Shown here one piece after another: positions 9,252 through 16,890 of a DNA stretch of 64,000 nucleotides. Where the stretch lies: contig NZ_SJZG01000010.1 in the NCBI RefSeq assembly GCF_004959775.1, positions 38,605 to 102,604 on the forward strand. The letters are read 5' to 3'. A model generated the notes under the pieces. The model was given only the letters and a program-made list of their open reading frames with translations. It did not search any database and had not been told where the DNA came from. The stretch's first letter is position 1, and every line of letters starts with the position of its first letter. Both the position numbers and the translations under genes were made by a program. This DNA comes from Agromyces sp. H66. Lineage in GTDB: Bacteria > Actinomycetota > Actinomycetes > Actinomycetales > Microbacteriaceae.

Positions 9252-10631
9252 TCAGCGCAGCGGCACGCCGACGTCGCTGCCGCCCTCGGGCGTGACCCGC
9301 GTGGCCATCTTCAGGAGCGTGGGCGCCGGCACGAATCCGCCCGCGAAGAGCGCCTCGCCCTGCCGGAACCAGGGCGACCGCGCGACGAGCTCGGCCGGCG
9401 CGTAGCCGAAGTAGGTGCCGAGCTCGACGAGGTCGATCGGCGACGACATCTTCATCAGCGCGAGGTTGTCGCACTGGCTGATGATGCCGGGATGCACCTT
9501 CGACGGCCGCTGGGTCGAGAGCAGCAGCCACAGCCCGAACTTGCGGCCCTCCGCGGCGATCTGGATGAGCCGCTCGCGCACCGCGACGGCGAGCGCCGAG
9601 TCGAGGCTTGGTGACGCCAGGTTGTGCGCCTCGTCGATCACGAGGAGCACCGGCCGGCGTTCCTCGCGTCGCTCCCAGAGCTCGTCGAGCACCGAGAGCG
9701 CGACGACGAGCTGCTGCTCGGGCGTGGAGAATCCGCCGAGGTCGAGCACCGTGGCATCCGGCCGCTCGTCGATCACCTCGGTCGCCGCGGTGCGGCTGCC
9801 CGCCCACACCTCCCACTCCAGGACGCCGAGGTTCTCGAGGCGGAGCGCCAGCCGGCGGTGGGCGGGGTCGTCGGAGTCGCGGAGGGTCGGCAGGATCCCC
9901 TCGATCTCGATCGTGTCCAGCACGTCGCGCATGTGCAGCAGCGAGTTGAACTCGTCGCGATCGGCGACGGGGTCGAGCTGCAGCACGGCCGCCTTCGAGG
10001 CGACGGGCATGGTCGTGAACCGGGCCCGCAGCGGCTCGGCACCCTCGACGTTCGGACGGAGCACCCGGATGTCGCGCTGCGCGAGCGCCTCCGCGGTGGG
10101 CCCGGTCGCGCCCGGGTTCAGCTCGCCGATGCGCACGAAGTCGGAGTTCGGGTCGAAGATCACGATCGGCAGGGCGGTATGGGCGATGAGCTGCTCGAGC
10201 ACGACGCCGAGCGCGTACGTCTTGCCCGACCCGCTCTGCCCGCACCAGAACGTGTGCCGGTTGAAGCGGTGGGGGAGGAGCCGCGCGGGGCCACCCGGGG
10301 GCGTGAGCGCCGTGCCGACCTCGAGTTGGGCTCCGCTCGTGCGATGCAGCAGGTCGAGGGTGTCGAGGTCGGCGGGTACGACCGCCGCGCGTTCGAATGC
10401 GTGGCTGCTCCGGGTGTCGAGGCGTCCGTCGACGAGTTCGCCGAGCAGGCGTCCGCGCAGCACGGGCGGCTCGGTCTCCGACCGCGATTCGACGAGCGCG
10501 AGCTGGCGCACGCCGTCGTCGGCCACGGTGACGAGCGAGCCCGCGACGATGGACGAGCCCGAGGCATCCGCCGCGGTGAAGGAACGCCCGTCGGTGGAGC
10601 GTGCTGAGATCTCGATGGTGTCGGCGCCCAT
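9252..10631 (-). CDS. HerA-like ATPase/helicase (HAS-barrel plus FtsK-HerA domain)
   Basis: A 459-residue cytoplasmic ATPase. Residues 1-70 resemble the small HAS-barrel domain of HerA proteins. The ATPase core has Walker A GQSGSGKT at 131-138, an IVIFDPNSDF strand, Walker B LLVIDEAHN near 355 and the STQRPSKVHPGI sensor segment near 400. HerA proteins are hexameric translocases that work with a NurA nuclease in DNA end processing or act as motors in defence systems. No NurA or other partner gene is next to it here, so the role is uncertain. ATG at 10631 is favoured because homology begins there. It ends 16 bases from the convergent LuxR gene, and its start is divergent from the GNAT pseudogene. 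Confidence 0.82.
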   Translation of the reverse strand: MGADTIEISARSTDGRSFTAADASGSSIVAGSLVTVADDGVRQLALVESRSETEPPVLRGRLLGELVDGRLDTRSSHAFERAAVVPADLDTLDLLHRTSGAQLEVGTALTPPGGPARLLPHRFNRHTFWCGQSGSGKTYALGVVLEQLIAHTALPIVIFDPNSDFVRIGELNPGATGPTAEALAQRDIRVLRPNVEGAEPLRARFTTMPVASKAAVLQLDPVADRDEFNSLLHMRDVLDTIEIEGILPTLRDSDDPAHRRLALRLENLGVLEWEVWAGSRTAATEVIDERPDATVLDLGGFSTPEQQLVVALSVLDELWERREERRPVLLVIDEAHNLASPSLDSALAVAVRERLIQIAAEGRKFGLWLLLSTQRPSKVHPGIISQCDNLALMKMSSPIDLVELGTYFGYAPAELVARSPWFRQGEALFAGGFVPAPTLLKMATRVTPEGGSDVGVPLR

Positions 10632-10673
10632 GGTGACGATCCTGCCATCGGGGCGCTCGCTCTGCGAGAATCG

Positions 10674-11095
10674 GTGATCGTGTCCGAGATCGTGATGCGC
10701 CGAGCGACGGCGACGGATGCCGCGGCGCTCGCCGAGCTCGCTGCCGAGACGTTCCCCCTGGCCTGCCAGCCGAACACGCCCGCCGAGGCGATCGCCGCGT
10801 ACATCGACGAGGAGCTCACTGTCGCGCGGTTCGAGGAACACCTCGACGATGCGGCGCGGGTCCTGTTCGTCGCCGAGGAATCCGGCGGCCGTCTCGTCGG
10901 GTACACGATGCTCATCACGGGAGAGCCCGGCGATCCCGATGCCGCGGCGGTCGTCGTGGCCAGGCCGGCGGTCGAGCTGAGCAAGGTCTACACGCGAGGT
11001 GCGGTGCACGGCACGGGCGTGGCCCAGGCAAGCGGTTCACGTTCGGGGGCCGGGTGGAGGAGGACTGGGTGCTCGAGCGCCCGCTCGTCCCGTGA
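10674..11095 (+). pseudogene. GNAT N-acetyltransferase, internal deletion and frame break
   Basis: Starting at GTG 10674 or 10680, the frame encodes a normal GNAT N-terminal half up to ELSKVYTRGAVHGTGVA near 11025, which is the start of the acetyl-CoA loop. The frame then breaks. The next frame gives KRFTFGGRVEEDWVLERPL and a stop at 11093-11095, which looks like a normal GNAT C terminus. The roughly 50 residues that should carry the rest of the acetyl-CoA site and the FYxxxGF region are missing. Enzymatic activity is therefore very unlikely. It is divergent from the HerA-like gene with a 42-base gap. Confidence 0.75.
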
Positions 11096-11116
11096 CGATT
11101 GTCATCGTCGATATCT

Positions 11117-11130
11117 CTGACTAAAGTCAG
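11117..11130. promoter_or_regulatory. MarR-type operator in front of the MarR-GNAT gene
   Basis: CTGACT-AA-AGTCAG is a perfect palindrome ending five bases before the ATG of the MarR-GNAT fusion. It is the right size and type for a MarR dimer site, and its GACnnnnGTC core recurs in the palindrome at 45318-45337 ahead of another MarR-linked operon. Autorepression is inferred. Confidence 0.65.
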
Positions 11131-11134
11131 CAAT

Positions 11135-12031
11135 ATGGTCGATTCGGTCGATTCCGCCGCCGTGGCGAGGGTGCGCGCGTTCAATCGCGCGGTCACGACG
11201 CGCATCGGCGCGCTGCAGGACCACTACCTCGGCAGCGCCCGCCCGCTCGGGAGCTCACGGGTGCTCTGGGAGATCGACGGCGACGGCGTCGAGGTGCGCG
11301 ACATCCGGGAACGGCTCGAACTCGACTCGGGTTACCTCTCCCGGCTGCTGCGCTCGCTCGAGCGCGAGGGACTCGTGACGGTCGACGCGTCACCCGCCGA
11401 CTCGCGCGTGCGCAGCATCCGCCCCACCGACGCCGGACGCGCCGAGCGCGCGGAACTCGACCGGCGCAGCGACGAGCTCGCGGCCTCGCTCCTCGCCCCG
11501 CTCGGCGACGGGCAGCGACGACGTCTGGTCGACGCCATGGACACCGTGATGCGCCTGCTCGACGCGGGCCTCGTCGAGGTGGAGCCGGCGGATGCCGCGT
11601 CCGACGATGCCCGGCGGTGCCTCGTGGCCTACTACGACGAGCTCGCCCGACGCTTCCCCGACGGCTTCGACCCCGGCCAGAGCCTGCATCCCGACACCCA
11701 CGAGTTCGCGGAGCCCACCGGACGGTTCGTGCTCGCCCGCCTGCACGGCCGCGCCATCGGCTGCGGCGCGGTGCTGTTCGAGGATGGCGGGCGCGCATAC
11801 CTCAAGCGGATGTGGGTCGACGAGTCGGTGCGCGGCATGGGCGTCGGGCGGCGCATCCTCGAGGCGCTCGAGCAGGCCGCACGCGAGCACGGCGCGACAT
11901 CCGCGGTGCTCGAGACCAACGCGACCCTCACCGAGGCCATCGCCATGTACCGGGCGTCGGGCTACGCGGAGGTCGAGCCGTTCAACGACGAGTTCTACGC
12001 CGACCTCTGGTTCGAGAAGCCGCTGGCGTAG
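11135..12031 (+). CDS. MarR-family regulator fused to GNAT acetyltransferase
   Basis: A 298-residue two-domain protein. Residues 1-140 are a MarR winged helix (VRDIRERLELDSGYLSRLLRSLE as the HTH and a DSRVRSIRPTDAGR wing). Residues 150-298 are a complete GNAT fold with the acetyl-CoA motif VRGMGVGRRIL near 238 and AMYRASGYAEV near 276. MarR-GNAT fusions are a known actinobacterial architecture; the acetylated substrate is usually unknown. ATG at 11135 is chosen because the palindrome at 11117-11130 abuts it and the MarR domain starts there; a TTG at 11099 is an unlikely alternative. It follows the decayed GNAT pseudogene. Confidence 0.88.
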   Translation: MVDSVDSAAVARVRAFNRAVTTRIGALQDHYLGSARPLGSSRVLWEIDGDGVEVRDIRERLELDSGYLSRLLRSLEREGLVTVDASPADSRVRSIRPTDAGRAERAELDRRSDELAASLLAPLGDGQRRRLVDAMDTVMRLLDAGLVEVEPADAASDDARRCLVAYYDELARRFPDGFDPGQSLHPDTHEFAEPTGRFVLARLHGRAIGCGAVLFEDGGRAYLKRMWVDESVRGMGVGRRILEALEQAAREHGATSAVLETNATLTEAIAMYRASGYAEVEPFNDEFYADLWFEKPLA

Positions 12032-12147
12032 GGTCGGTCGCTCAGCCCGGACGTCTCGTGGACGTTGAGGCGCGTCTTCGCGAGCGCGCGGTGGAACGCA
12101 CGTGTGCACCGTGCGCCGTGGCGGTGCCCCGATGGGATGCGTGGTCG

Positions 12148-12426
12148 TCAGGCCACCAGCGAATGTACGGGTACAGAGGAACGCTGCCGAACGCCCTTCG
12201 TGATCCCGCGGATGACCAGCCATGCCAACGGCGCGGCTGCCAAGAGGAGAATCTCGCCGACGATGCTCACCCACATCGCGACACGGAACTGTTCGAGGTC
12301 CTCGGCGGCCAAGAAGAGGCGGGTCGTTTGCCCTATGGAGACGTTGCCGACGACCGTCGTGCGATCCGGACGGCTCTGTTCGCTGGATCGCGTGCAACTC
12401 CAGCGATCCGTTCGAGGCGTCGGCAC
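12148..12426 (-). pseudogene. possible remnant of a small membrane protein gene
   Basis: A 92-codon reverse-strand frame whose middle encodes a plausible membrane segment (VAMWVSIVGEILLLAAAPLA, near residues 49-68) followed by basic residues. The upstream frame-shifted reading (VFHIPQGVDSGADASNGSLE) looks coding-like too, suggesting a broken longer gene. There is no clear ribosome binding site. The surrounding 12032-12466 holds no other gene I can support. Function unknown; low confidence. Confidence 0.3.
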
Positions 12427-12466
12427 CGCTGTCTACACCCTGTGGGATGTGGAAGACCGATCCTAG

Positions 12467-12573
12467 ATGGAGTCGCCGATGAGCTCCGTGATCGAACGCA
12501 TCGGACAGCCCTCCGCAGATGGTCCCTTCCTCACCGAGTCCGAGCGCACCTGCTCGAGGCGACCGAGTGGTGA
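12467..12573 (+). pseudogene. antitoxin remnant of a MazEF-type pair, frameshifted
   Basis: Starting at ATG 12467 or 12479, the frame reads SVIERIGQPSADGPFLTESER and then goes out of register near 12545. One base over, the sequence continues as AHLLEATEW with a TGA at 12571-12573 that overlaps the toxin start, as expected for the end of a MazE-like antitoxin. A single missing base explains the break. If real, no functional antitoxin is made. Confidence 0.5.
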
Positions 12574-12887
12574 TCGCCCACGGCGACATCGTCTGGGTCG
12601 ACTCCGGGTCCCCTCGTGGCTCCGAACCGGCCAAGCGACGACCGGCCGTCGTCATGCAGGAGGACCGGCTGCTCGCCACCAAGATCGCCACAGCCCCGGT
12701 CGTACCACTGACGTCGAACGTCGCGCTCGAAGCGTTCCCGGGCAACGTCCTGGTCCCGGTCGACGCGTCCGGACTCGGCAAAGACTCCGTGGCGCTCGTG
12801 TCAGAGGTCGGGCCGATCAGTCGGGAGTTCCTCGACCCGTACCCGCGCGACCGGCGGAACCCACGCCGCCCGCCGCCGCAATCCTAG
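12570..12887 (+). CDS. MazF/PemK-family toxin with truncated C terminus
   Basis: MazF/PemK toxins are sequence-specific endoribonucleases. The 105-residue product has the family N-terminal strand GDIVWVDSGSPRGSE, the RRPAVVMQ motif near residue 25 and the conserved run PGNVLVPVDASGLGKDSVAL near 55-74. After ISREFLDPYP the sequence no longer resembles the family and ends in an Arg/Pro-rich tail, so the last helix seems lost. GTG 12570 (or 12567) overlaps the stop of the broken antitoxin. The novel tail lies antisense to the end of the membrane protein gene at 12801-13136, pointing to a recombination junction near 12850. Activity is doubtful. Confidence 0.65.
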   Translation: MIAHGDIVWVDSGSPRGSEPAKRRPAVVMQEDRLLATKIATAPVVPLTSNVALEAFPGNVLVPVDASGLGKDSVALVSEVGPISREFLDPYPRDRRNPRRPPPQS

Positions 12888-13136
12888 GAGCGCTATCGAG
12901 GTGACGAGCGCAGCAATGCCGACGGCGATCGTGCCGTACCTCGCGATGTAGTGGCCGGCCAGTATGATCTCGCGGTTGCACTCGGTCGCGGGTGGATTGC
13001 AGCGGTCGCCGACGAAGAACACCACGACCGCGTACGAGGCCAGAACTCCCAGAGCCGGCGTGAGCAGGAGCAGACCGATGATCGTCAAGCCGCGATCCTC
13101 ACGGTTGATGGGTTTCTCGGCCGTGTTCGTCTTCAC
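12801..13136 (-). CDS. small two-helix membrane protein, C terminus altered by junction
   Basis: A 111-residue product with hydrophobic segments near residues 18-42 and 70-90 and a short extracytoplasmic loop holding two Cys (GDRCNPPATECNR). I do not recognise the family. The last 25 residues or so read antisense into the MazF-like toxin, so the natural end was probably replaced by a rearrangement. The start is a GTG without a good ribosome binding site. Existence as a translated gene is plausible, not certain. Confidence 0.45.
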   Translation of the reverse strand: MKTNTAEKPINREDRGLTIIGLLLLTPALGVLASYAVVVFFVGDRCNPPATECNREIILAGHYIARYGTIAVGIAALVTSIALLGLRRRAAWVPPVARVRVEELPTDRPDL

Positions 13137-13183
13137 CGGTCAAGTATCACGGAGGACGGGCGCGGCGCGATCGGCGCTGAGGC

Positions 13184-13594
13184 TCAGATCATGAACGCGC
13201 CCTCACGCGAAGGATCCATCAGCAGGCTGGGATCTGACTCATACGATCGCGCAGATCGTTGACCGATCAGCCCGAGGACCGATCTATCTCGCGTCTTCCG
13301 CATTCGGGAAGCGCCATCGGCGTGGACGGTCTGCGATTCGATCGCCTTGAAGCCTGCGATCGACATAGACATGACGAGGCCGGCGGCGATCAACGCGGCA
13401 CCGAGCGGAGCAAGGGTCGTTCGCGCGATGGCGAGTATGCCTTCGAATGCCAGCTGCGCTGCGTTCCACTCCGCCGTGTTCACTCCCCACCACGCGGTGA
13501 GCGCATGGGGTGCCGACGCGACCAGAAGACCGCCGGCCAACGCAATGGCCACTCCCCACCCGATCACGACTTTCGGCATGGACTCCGTGCTCAT
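13184..13594 (-). CDS. hypothetical membrane protein
   Basis: A 136-residue protein with membrane segments near residues 6-26 and 57-80 and a charged C-terminal tail (RMRKTRDRS). The central AWWGVNTAEWNAAQL loop is probably outside. ATG at 13594 is preceded by GAGGAG at a seven-base spacing, which is a good start. Family not recognised. It lies on the same strand as the small membrane protein 47 bases downstream and is divergent from the MazEF-type pair. Confidence 0.6.
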   Translation of the reverse strand: MSTESMPKVVIGWGVAIALAGGLLVASAPHALTAWWGVNTAEWNAAQLAFEGILAIARTTLAPLGAALIAAGLVMSMSIAGFKAIESQTVHADGASRMRKTRDRSVLGLIGQRSARSYESDPSLLMDPSREGAFMI

Positions 13595-13652
13595 TCGCTG
13601 TCTCCTCGCAGAATTCGGACCCGACGCATACCAGCTGGTTGACGGTTCGACG

Positions 13653-13658
13653 TATGAT
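13653..13658 (+). promoter_or_regulatory. -10 element of a leaderless antitoxin promoter
   Basis: TATGAT lies six bases before the GTG start at 13665, so transcription would start at or next to the start codon. No ribosome binding site is present, consistent with leaderless translation. GGTTGACGGTTCGACG just upstream may be part of the antitoxin operator. Confidence 0.6.
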
Positions 13659-13664
13659 TGAGGT

Positions 13665-13904
13665 GTGACCACGCAGATCGCCATTCGACTCAACGACCTC
13701 GAACTCGAAGCTCTCGACCTCGAGGTCGTCGAGGGCCGTGCCGCGAACCGGTCCGAAGCCGTCCGCCGCGGGATCGCCCGCCTCCAGCGAGAACAACGCT
13801 ACCGACGGGAAGAGGCGACGCTCATCGAACTCGCCCGTCGTGGCGAGTCGGTCTACCCCGACCTCGACGGCGTGCTCGATCTGACGCATCCCGAACTGGA
13901 CTGA
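13665..13904 (+). CDS. ribbon-helix-helix antitoxin of a MazEF-type pair
   Basis: A 79-residue protein beginning TTQIAIRLNDLELEALD, an RHH/CopG-like DNA-binding strand and first helix, followed by RSEAVRRGIARL, the second helix. The C-terminal part should wrap the toxin. Its stop overlaps the toxin ATG by one base (TGATG), the usual coupled antitoxin-toxin order. The start is GTG with TATGAT six bases upstream, so it is probably leaderless and autorepressed. Confidence 0.82.
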   Translation: MTTQIAIRLNDLELEALDLEVVEGRAANRSEAVRRGIARLQREQRYRREEATLIELARRGESVYPDLDGVLDLTHPELD

Positions 13905-14209
13905 TGCGCACGATCGCGTTGGTCCAACTGGACAAGCGTCGTCCTGCGCTGATCTTGACTCGTCAGTCGAAACTCCACCTCCTGACCTGGGTGACCGTTG
14001 CACCCATCACCAGCACGGTCCGAGGAATCACCACCGAGGTCTCGGTTGGGCCCCGCAACGGAGTTGACCACGAGAGCGTCATCAGTTGCGACAACATCAC
14101 CACGGTACGAAGGAGCGCGGTCGGCGACACGATCGGTCTCCTCTTCGATGACCAGGAGCAGGCACTGGCGCGCGCTATCAGCGATGCCTTCGACCTGGAC
14201 CTCTGGTAG
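13904..14209 (+). CDS. mazF: MazF-family mRNA interferase toxin
   Basis: A 101-residue MazF-type endoribonuclease that would cleave mRNA when released from the antitoxin. It shows LDKRRPALILTR near residues 8-19, VTVAPITSTVRG near 29-40, EVSVGPRNGVDHESVISCDN near 44-63 and a C-terminal helix with DDQEQALARAISDAF. All family blocks are present, unlike the truncated homologue at 12570. Translation is coupled to the antitoxin by TGATG. The 226 bases downstream (14210-14435) show no gene. Confidence 0.85.
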   Translation: MRTIALVQLDKRRPALILTRQSKLHLLTWVTVAPITSTVRGITTEVSVGPRNGVDHESVISCDNITTVRRSAVGDTIGLLFDDQEQALARAISDAFDLDLW

Positions 14210-14435
14210 CGCGCGTCGGTTCGCTACAGGCCACTGCGGCCGATCGCCAAGCCCTGCCGTCCGTTGCTCGCCAGCTCTGAGGATTCTCGTCCGGCCGGCT
14301 CGCGAATCTCTCCGCGATGGTATGCGTGCTGATCGTCGACCTCGCCCCCCAAGCAGTCCCGCGTGCCCGCGACGCTCGCTCTTGAATGGAGCCCGTGGAT
14401 GGCAGTCCGGCGTTCGCAGGATCGGGGTGGCGCTC

Positions 14436-15181
14436 ATGGGAGCCGAAGTACTCGTAGAAGACGTCTCACTTCGCGTCGGCGTCGACGCGCGATGGCGGCC
14501 GCTGCTCAGGCTCGGTGCCGGCGCGGCGGTGTTCGTGGTGATCATGATCCCGTTCCAGGCGTTCGTGTTCATCCTCAGCCCCCGCCGCAGACCGTCCTCG
14601 AGTACTTCGACCTCTTCGAGCGCAATCCCCTGCTCGGCCTGCTGGATCTCGACCTTCTCCTCACGATCGACTACCTTGCGATGATCCCGTTCTACTTGGC
14701 CTTGTTCGTGGTCCTCACGCGAGCATCAGCGACGTCGGCACTGGTGGCCCTGATCGCGGGCCTGTTCAGTGTGGCGCTCTACCTCTTCTCGCGCGAGGCG
14801 ACGTTCTCGATGTGGCTCCTGAGCAGCCAGTACGCATCCGCCGCCACCGCAGCGCAAGAGGCAGCACTCGTGGCCGCCGGCCAGACGCTGCTCACCCTCT
14901 ACAACGGTGGTTCGTTCGGTCTCAGCTACATCCTCGGCGCCGTCAGCACGCTGATCTTCTCGGTCGCCATGGTCAGATACCGTGTCTTCGGGCTTCTCCC
15001 CGGCATCGTCGGAATCATCACCGGAGTCACGATGCTCGTCCCAGCCAACCTGGGCCAGATCGGCGTGATCGTCGCGATGCTGTCACTGATCCCCACCGCG
15101 CTGTGGCTGATCCTTCTCAGCCGCGCATTCTTCCGCACCGCCAAACCGACCACCTCAGGCGGCCGCTTCAGCCGCCGCTAG
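14436..15181 (+). pseudogene. DUF4386-like membrane protein, single-base frameshift
   Basis: ATG 14436 starts a frame with a first membrane segment (FVVIMIPFQAFVFIL) that breaks at a run of five C at 14579-14583. Adding one C restores a continuous protein through TVLEYFDLFERNPLLGLLDL and five further hydrophobic segments to a stop at 15181. Total length, near 248 residues with about six membrane helices, matches DUF4386-type proteins of unknown function. The break is in a homopolymer, so a sequencing or assembly error, or phase variation, is as likely as a true mutation. Confidence 0.65.
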
Positions 15182-15235
15182 CGTCAGGCGCTCCCGTCCA
15201 CGCCGACGTCCGATCCGAGAAGCCGCCGGGCGAGA

Positions 15236-16450
15236 TCAGGCCTGCTCCGGCAGTTCGGAGCGGCGCGACCGGAGCAGGAACGGTGCGCAGATCGCGATGA
15301 TGACACCCGGGACGACGGCGCTCATTGCGAGTGCCTGCCCGGGCTCGGCAACGTCGGTGAAGGCACCGAACACCGCGGCGCCGAGCGCCGCTCCGAACTG
15401 CACGGCGGTGTCCATCCAGCCGTTCGCCTCGGTGCGTACCGAGGCATCGGCGCGGGCGTTCGCGGCGAGATAGCCGGCGATCAGCGCGGGCGCGAGGAAG
15501 AGGCCGCTCAGGACGAATCCGATGAGCGCCACGACCGTTCCGCCGACGAGTCCGGTGGCGGCCATGACGAGGAGGAGCACCGGGGTCAACACGAGCAGTT
15601 GACGCTCCAGCAGCGACCGCAGTTGCATGGAACCGTAGAGCAGGCCGCCGATGGCGCTCGCACCCGCGAAGAGTGCGAGGAGCACGCCGGAGAGCAGGGC
15701 GCTGGACTGCTCGGCGGCGACGGCCGGCGCCGCGATGTCCACGGCACCGAGGACGATCCCGGGAGCGACCATCGCGAGCACGACCGGCAGGAACCCTCGG
15801 GTGCGCAGCGGCGAGCGGCCGGGCGCCTCGGCCTGATCGGCGCCGTGCGATCCGCGCTGCTCGCGAGAAAGCGGGCTGGTCACGAACAACGCTGCACCGA
15901 CCGCGACGCAGCCCACGGAGAGCAGCAGCGACGCGAACGGGTCCACGGCCGCGGCCAGGAACGCGGTGAGCAGGGGACCGACCGCGTACGTCACCTCGCC
16001 GGCGACGGCATCGAGGCTGAGCGCGCGCGTGCGCAGTCCGCCCGGGGGCAACGCCATCGACCACAGCACCCGCATGCTGGTCGCGAACGGCGGTGAGGAT
16101 GCCCCGGCCACCGCGCCGAGGCACAGCAGCACGGGCAGCTCCGCATGCGCGTTGAGGCCGAGGGCGACGAGCGATGCGGCGTAGGTGAGGCTGAGCGCCG
16201 TCAGCACCACGGTCTGCCCGCGCCGATCGATCAGCCGGGCGCGCCAGGGCGTGGCCACGACGTTCGCGATGCCGAGCGTCGCGATCACCACGCCCGCGAC
16301 CGCGAACGAGCCCGTGGACCGTTCGAGCAGGAAGACCAACGCGAGGCCGGATGTCGCAAGGGACAGCCGCCCGATGACGCTCGGCAGGAAGGAACGAGCG
16401 ACGTGTCGCGTGTGCAGCACAGCTCGATAGGACAGGTGTTCGGTGGGCAT
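15236..16450 (-). CDS. MFS transporter
   Basis: A 404-residue integral membrane protein with about twelve hydrophobic segments in two halves. A basic loop (ARLIDRRGQ, near residue 71) sits between helices 2 and 3, the position of the MFS signature, and a charged central linker (REQRGSHGADQAEAPGRS) separates the halves. It is most like small efflux or sugar-efflux MFS proteins; the substrate is not predictable. ATG at 16450. The frameshifted DUF4386-like gene runs convergently into its 3' end. Confidence 0.82.
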   Translation of the reverse strand: MPTEHLSYRAVLHTRHVARSFLPSVIGRLSLATSGLALVFLLERSTGSFAVAGVVIATLGIANVVATPWRARLIDRRGQTVVLTALSLTYAASLVALGLNAHAELPVLLCLGAVAGASSPPFATSMRVLWSMALPPGGLRTRALSLDAVAGEVTYAVGPLLTAFLAAAVDPFASLLLSVGCVAVGAALFVTSPLSREQRGSHGADQAEAPGRSPLRTRGFLPVVLAMVAPGIVLGAVDIAAPAVAAEQSSALLSGVLLALFAGASAIGGLLYGSMQLRSLLERQLLVLTPVLLLVMAATGLVGGTVVALIGFVLSGLFLAPALIAGYLAANARADASVRTEANGWMDTAVQFGAALGAAVFGAFTDVAEPGQALAMSAVVPGVIIAICAPFLLRSRRSELPEQA

Positions 16451-16661
16451 GCCAGTCTCCGGTGCCGATGGGCCCTCGACTCGGATCCGCGGATGCGCGG
16501 ATCATCGGAAGCGCGGAGAGCCCGTTTGCCTGAAAGGTGGGTGCACGCTCGGAACGGCGTGCAGAAACTCGCCCCGGGCCGTGGTCAGAAACGGCGAAGG
16601 GCGGGAGGCGAGGGGAGTTGGAATTCAGGCAACCATGAGACCGATCGTGCACAGCATACCG

Positions 16662-16778
16662 TCACCCGGTGCCGACTTCGGGCACCCATCGCCGCAGTAC
16701 TCGCCGCACGGCGAAACAGTCCTCGCCGCGCCGCCAGTCGATGAGCAGGTTCTTCGTGAGGAACGACGCGACGGTCAT
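16662..16778 (-). pseudogene. photolyase relic with internal deletion
   Basis: The reverse strand reads M-T-VASFLTKNLLIDWRRGE, almost identical to residues around 345-365 of the complete photolyase at 18259-19647. It then continues with RRVLRRWVPEVGTG and a stop, matching the RGEYVRRWVTEVGTD region about 50 residues further on. The sequence between the two RGE tripeptides is missing. The DNA match to the intact gene is nearly exact over about 55 bases (16720-16775 against 18565-18610). This is a short duplicated or left-over piece, not a functional gene. Confidence 0.7.
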
Positions 16779-16815
16779 GCACGATCACGAGAATTGTCCG
16801 CAAGGCTCGCAGCCG

Positions 16816-16832
16816 TACCCCGTTCGGGGGTA
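16816..16832. promoter_or_regulatory. inverted repeat upstream of formaldehyde dehydrogenase
   Basis: TACCCC (16816-16821) and GGGGTA (16827-16832) flank a five-base spacer, about 58 bases before the start codon. It could be an operator for the dehydrogenase gene. No regulator gene is adjacent to suggest which protein binds. Confidence 0.35.
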
Positions 16833-16890
16833 GCGTCGTAACTCAATCAGGAAATCTGACCAGCACGAATGCGTTCGAGGGGGAGCAATT

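Noticed and set aside
12032-14435. Possible insertion sequence in the decayed patch
   Set aside because: No transposase fragment or terminal inverted repeats were seen; only toxin-antitoxin and membrane gene remains.
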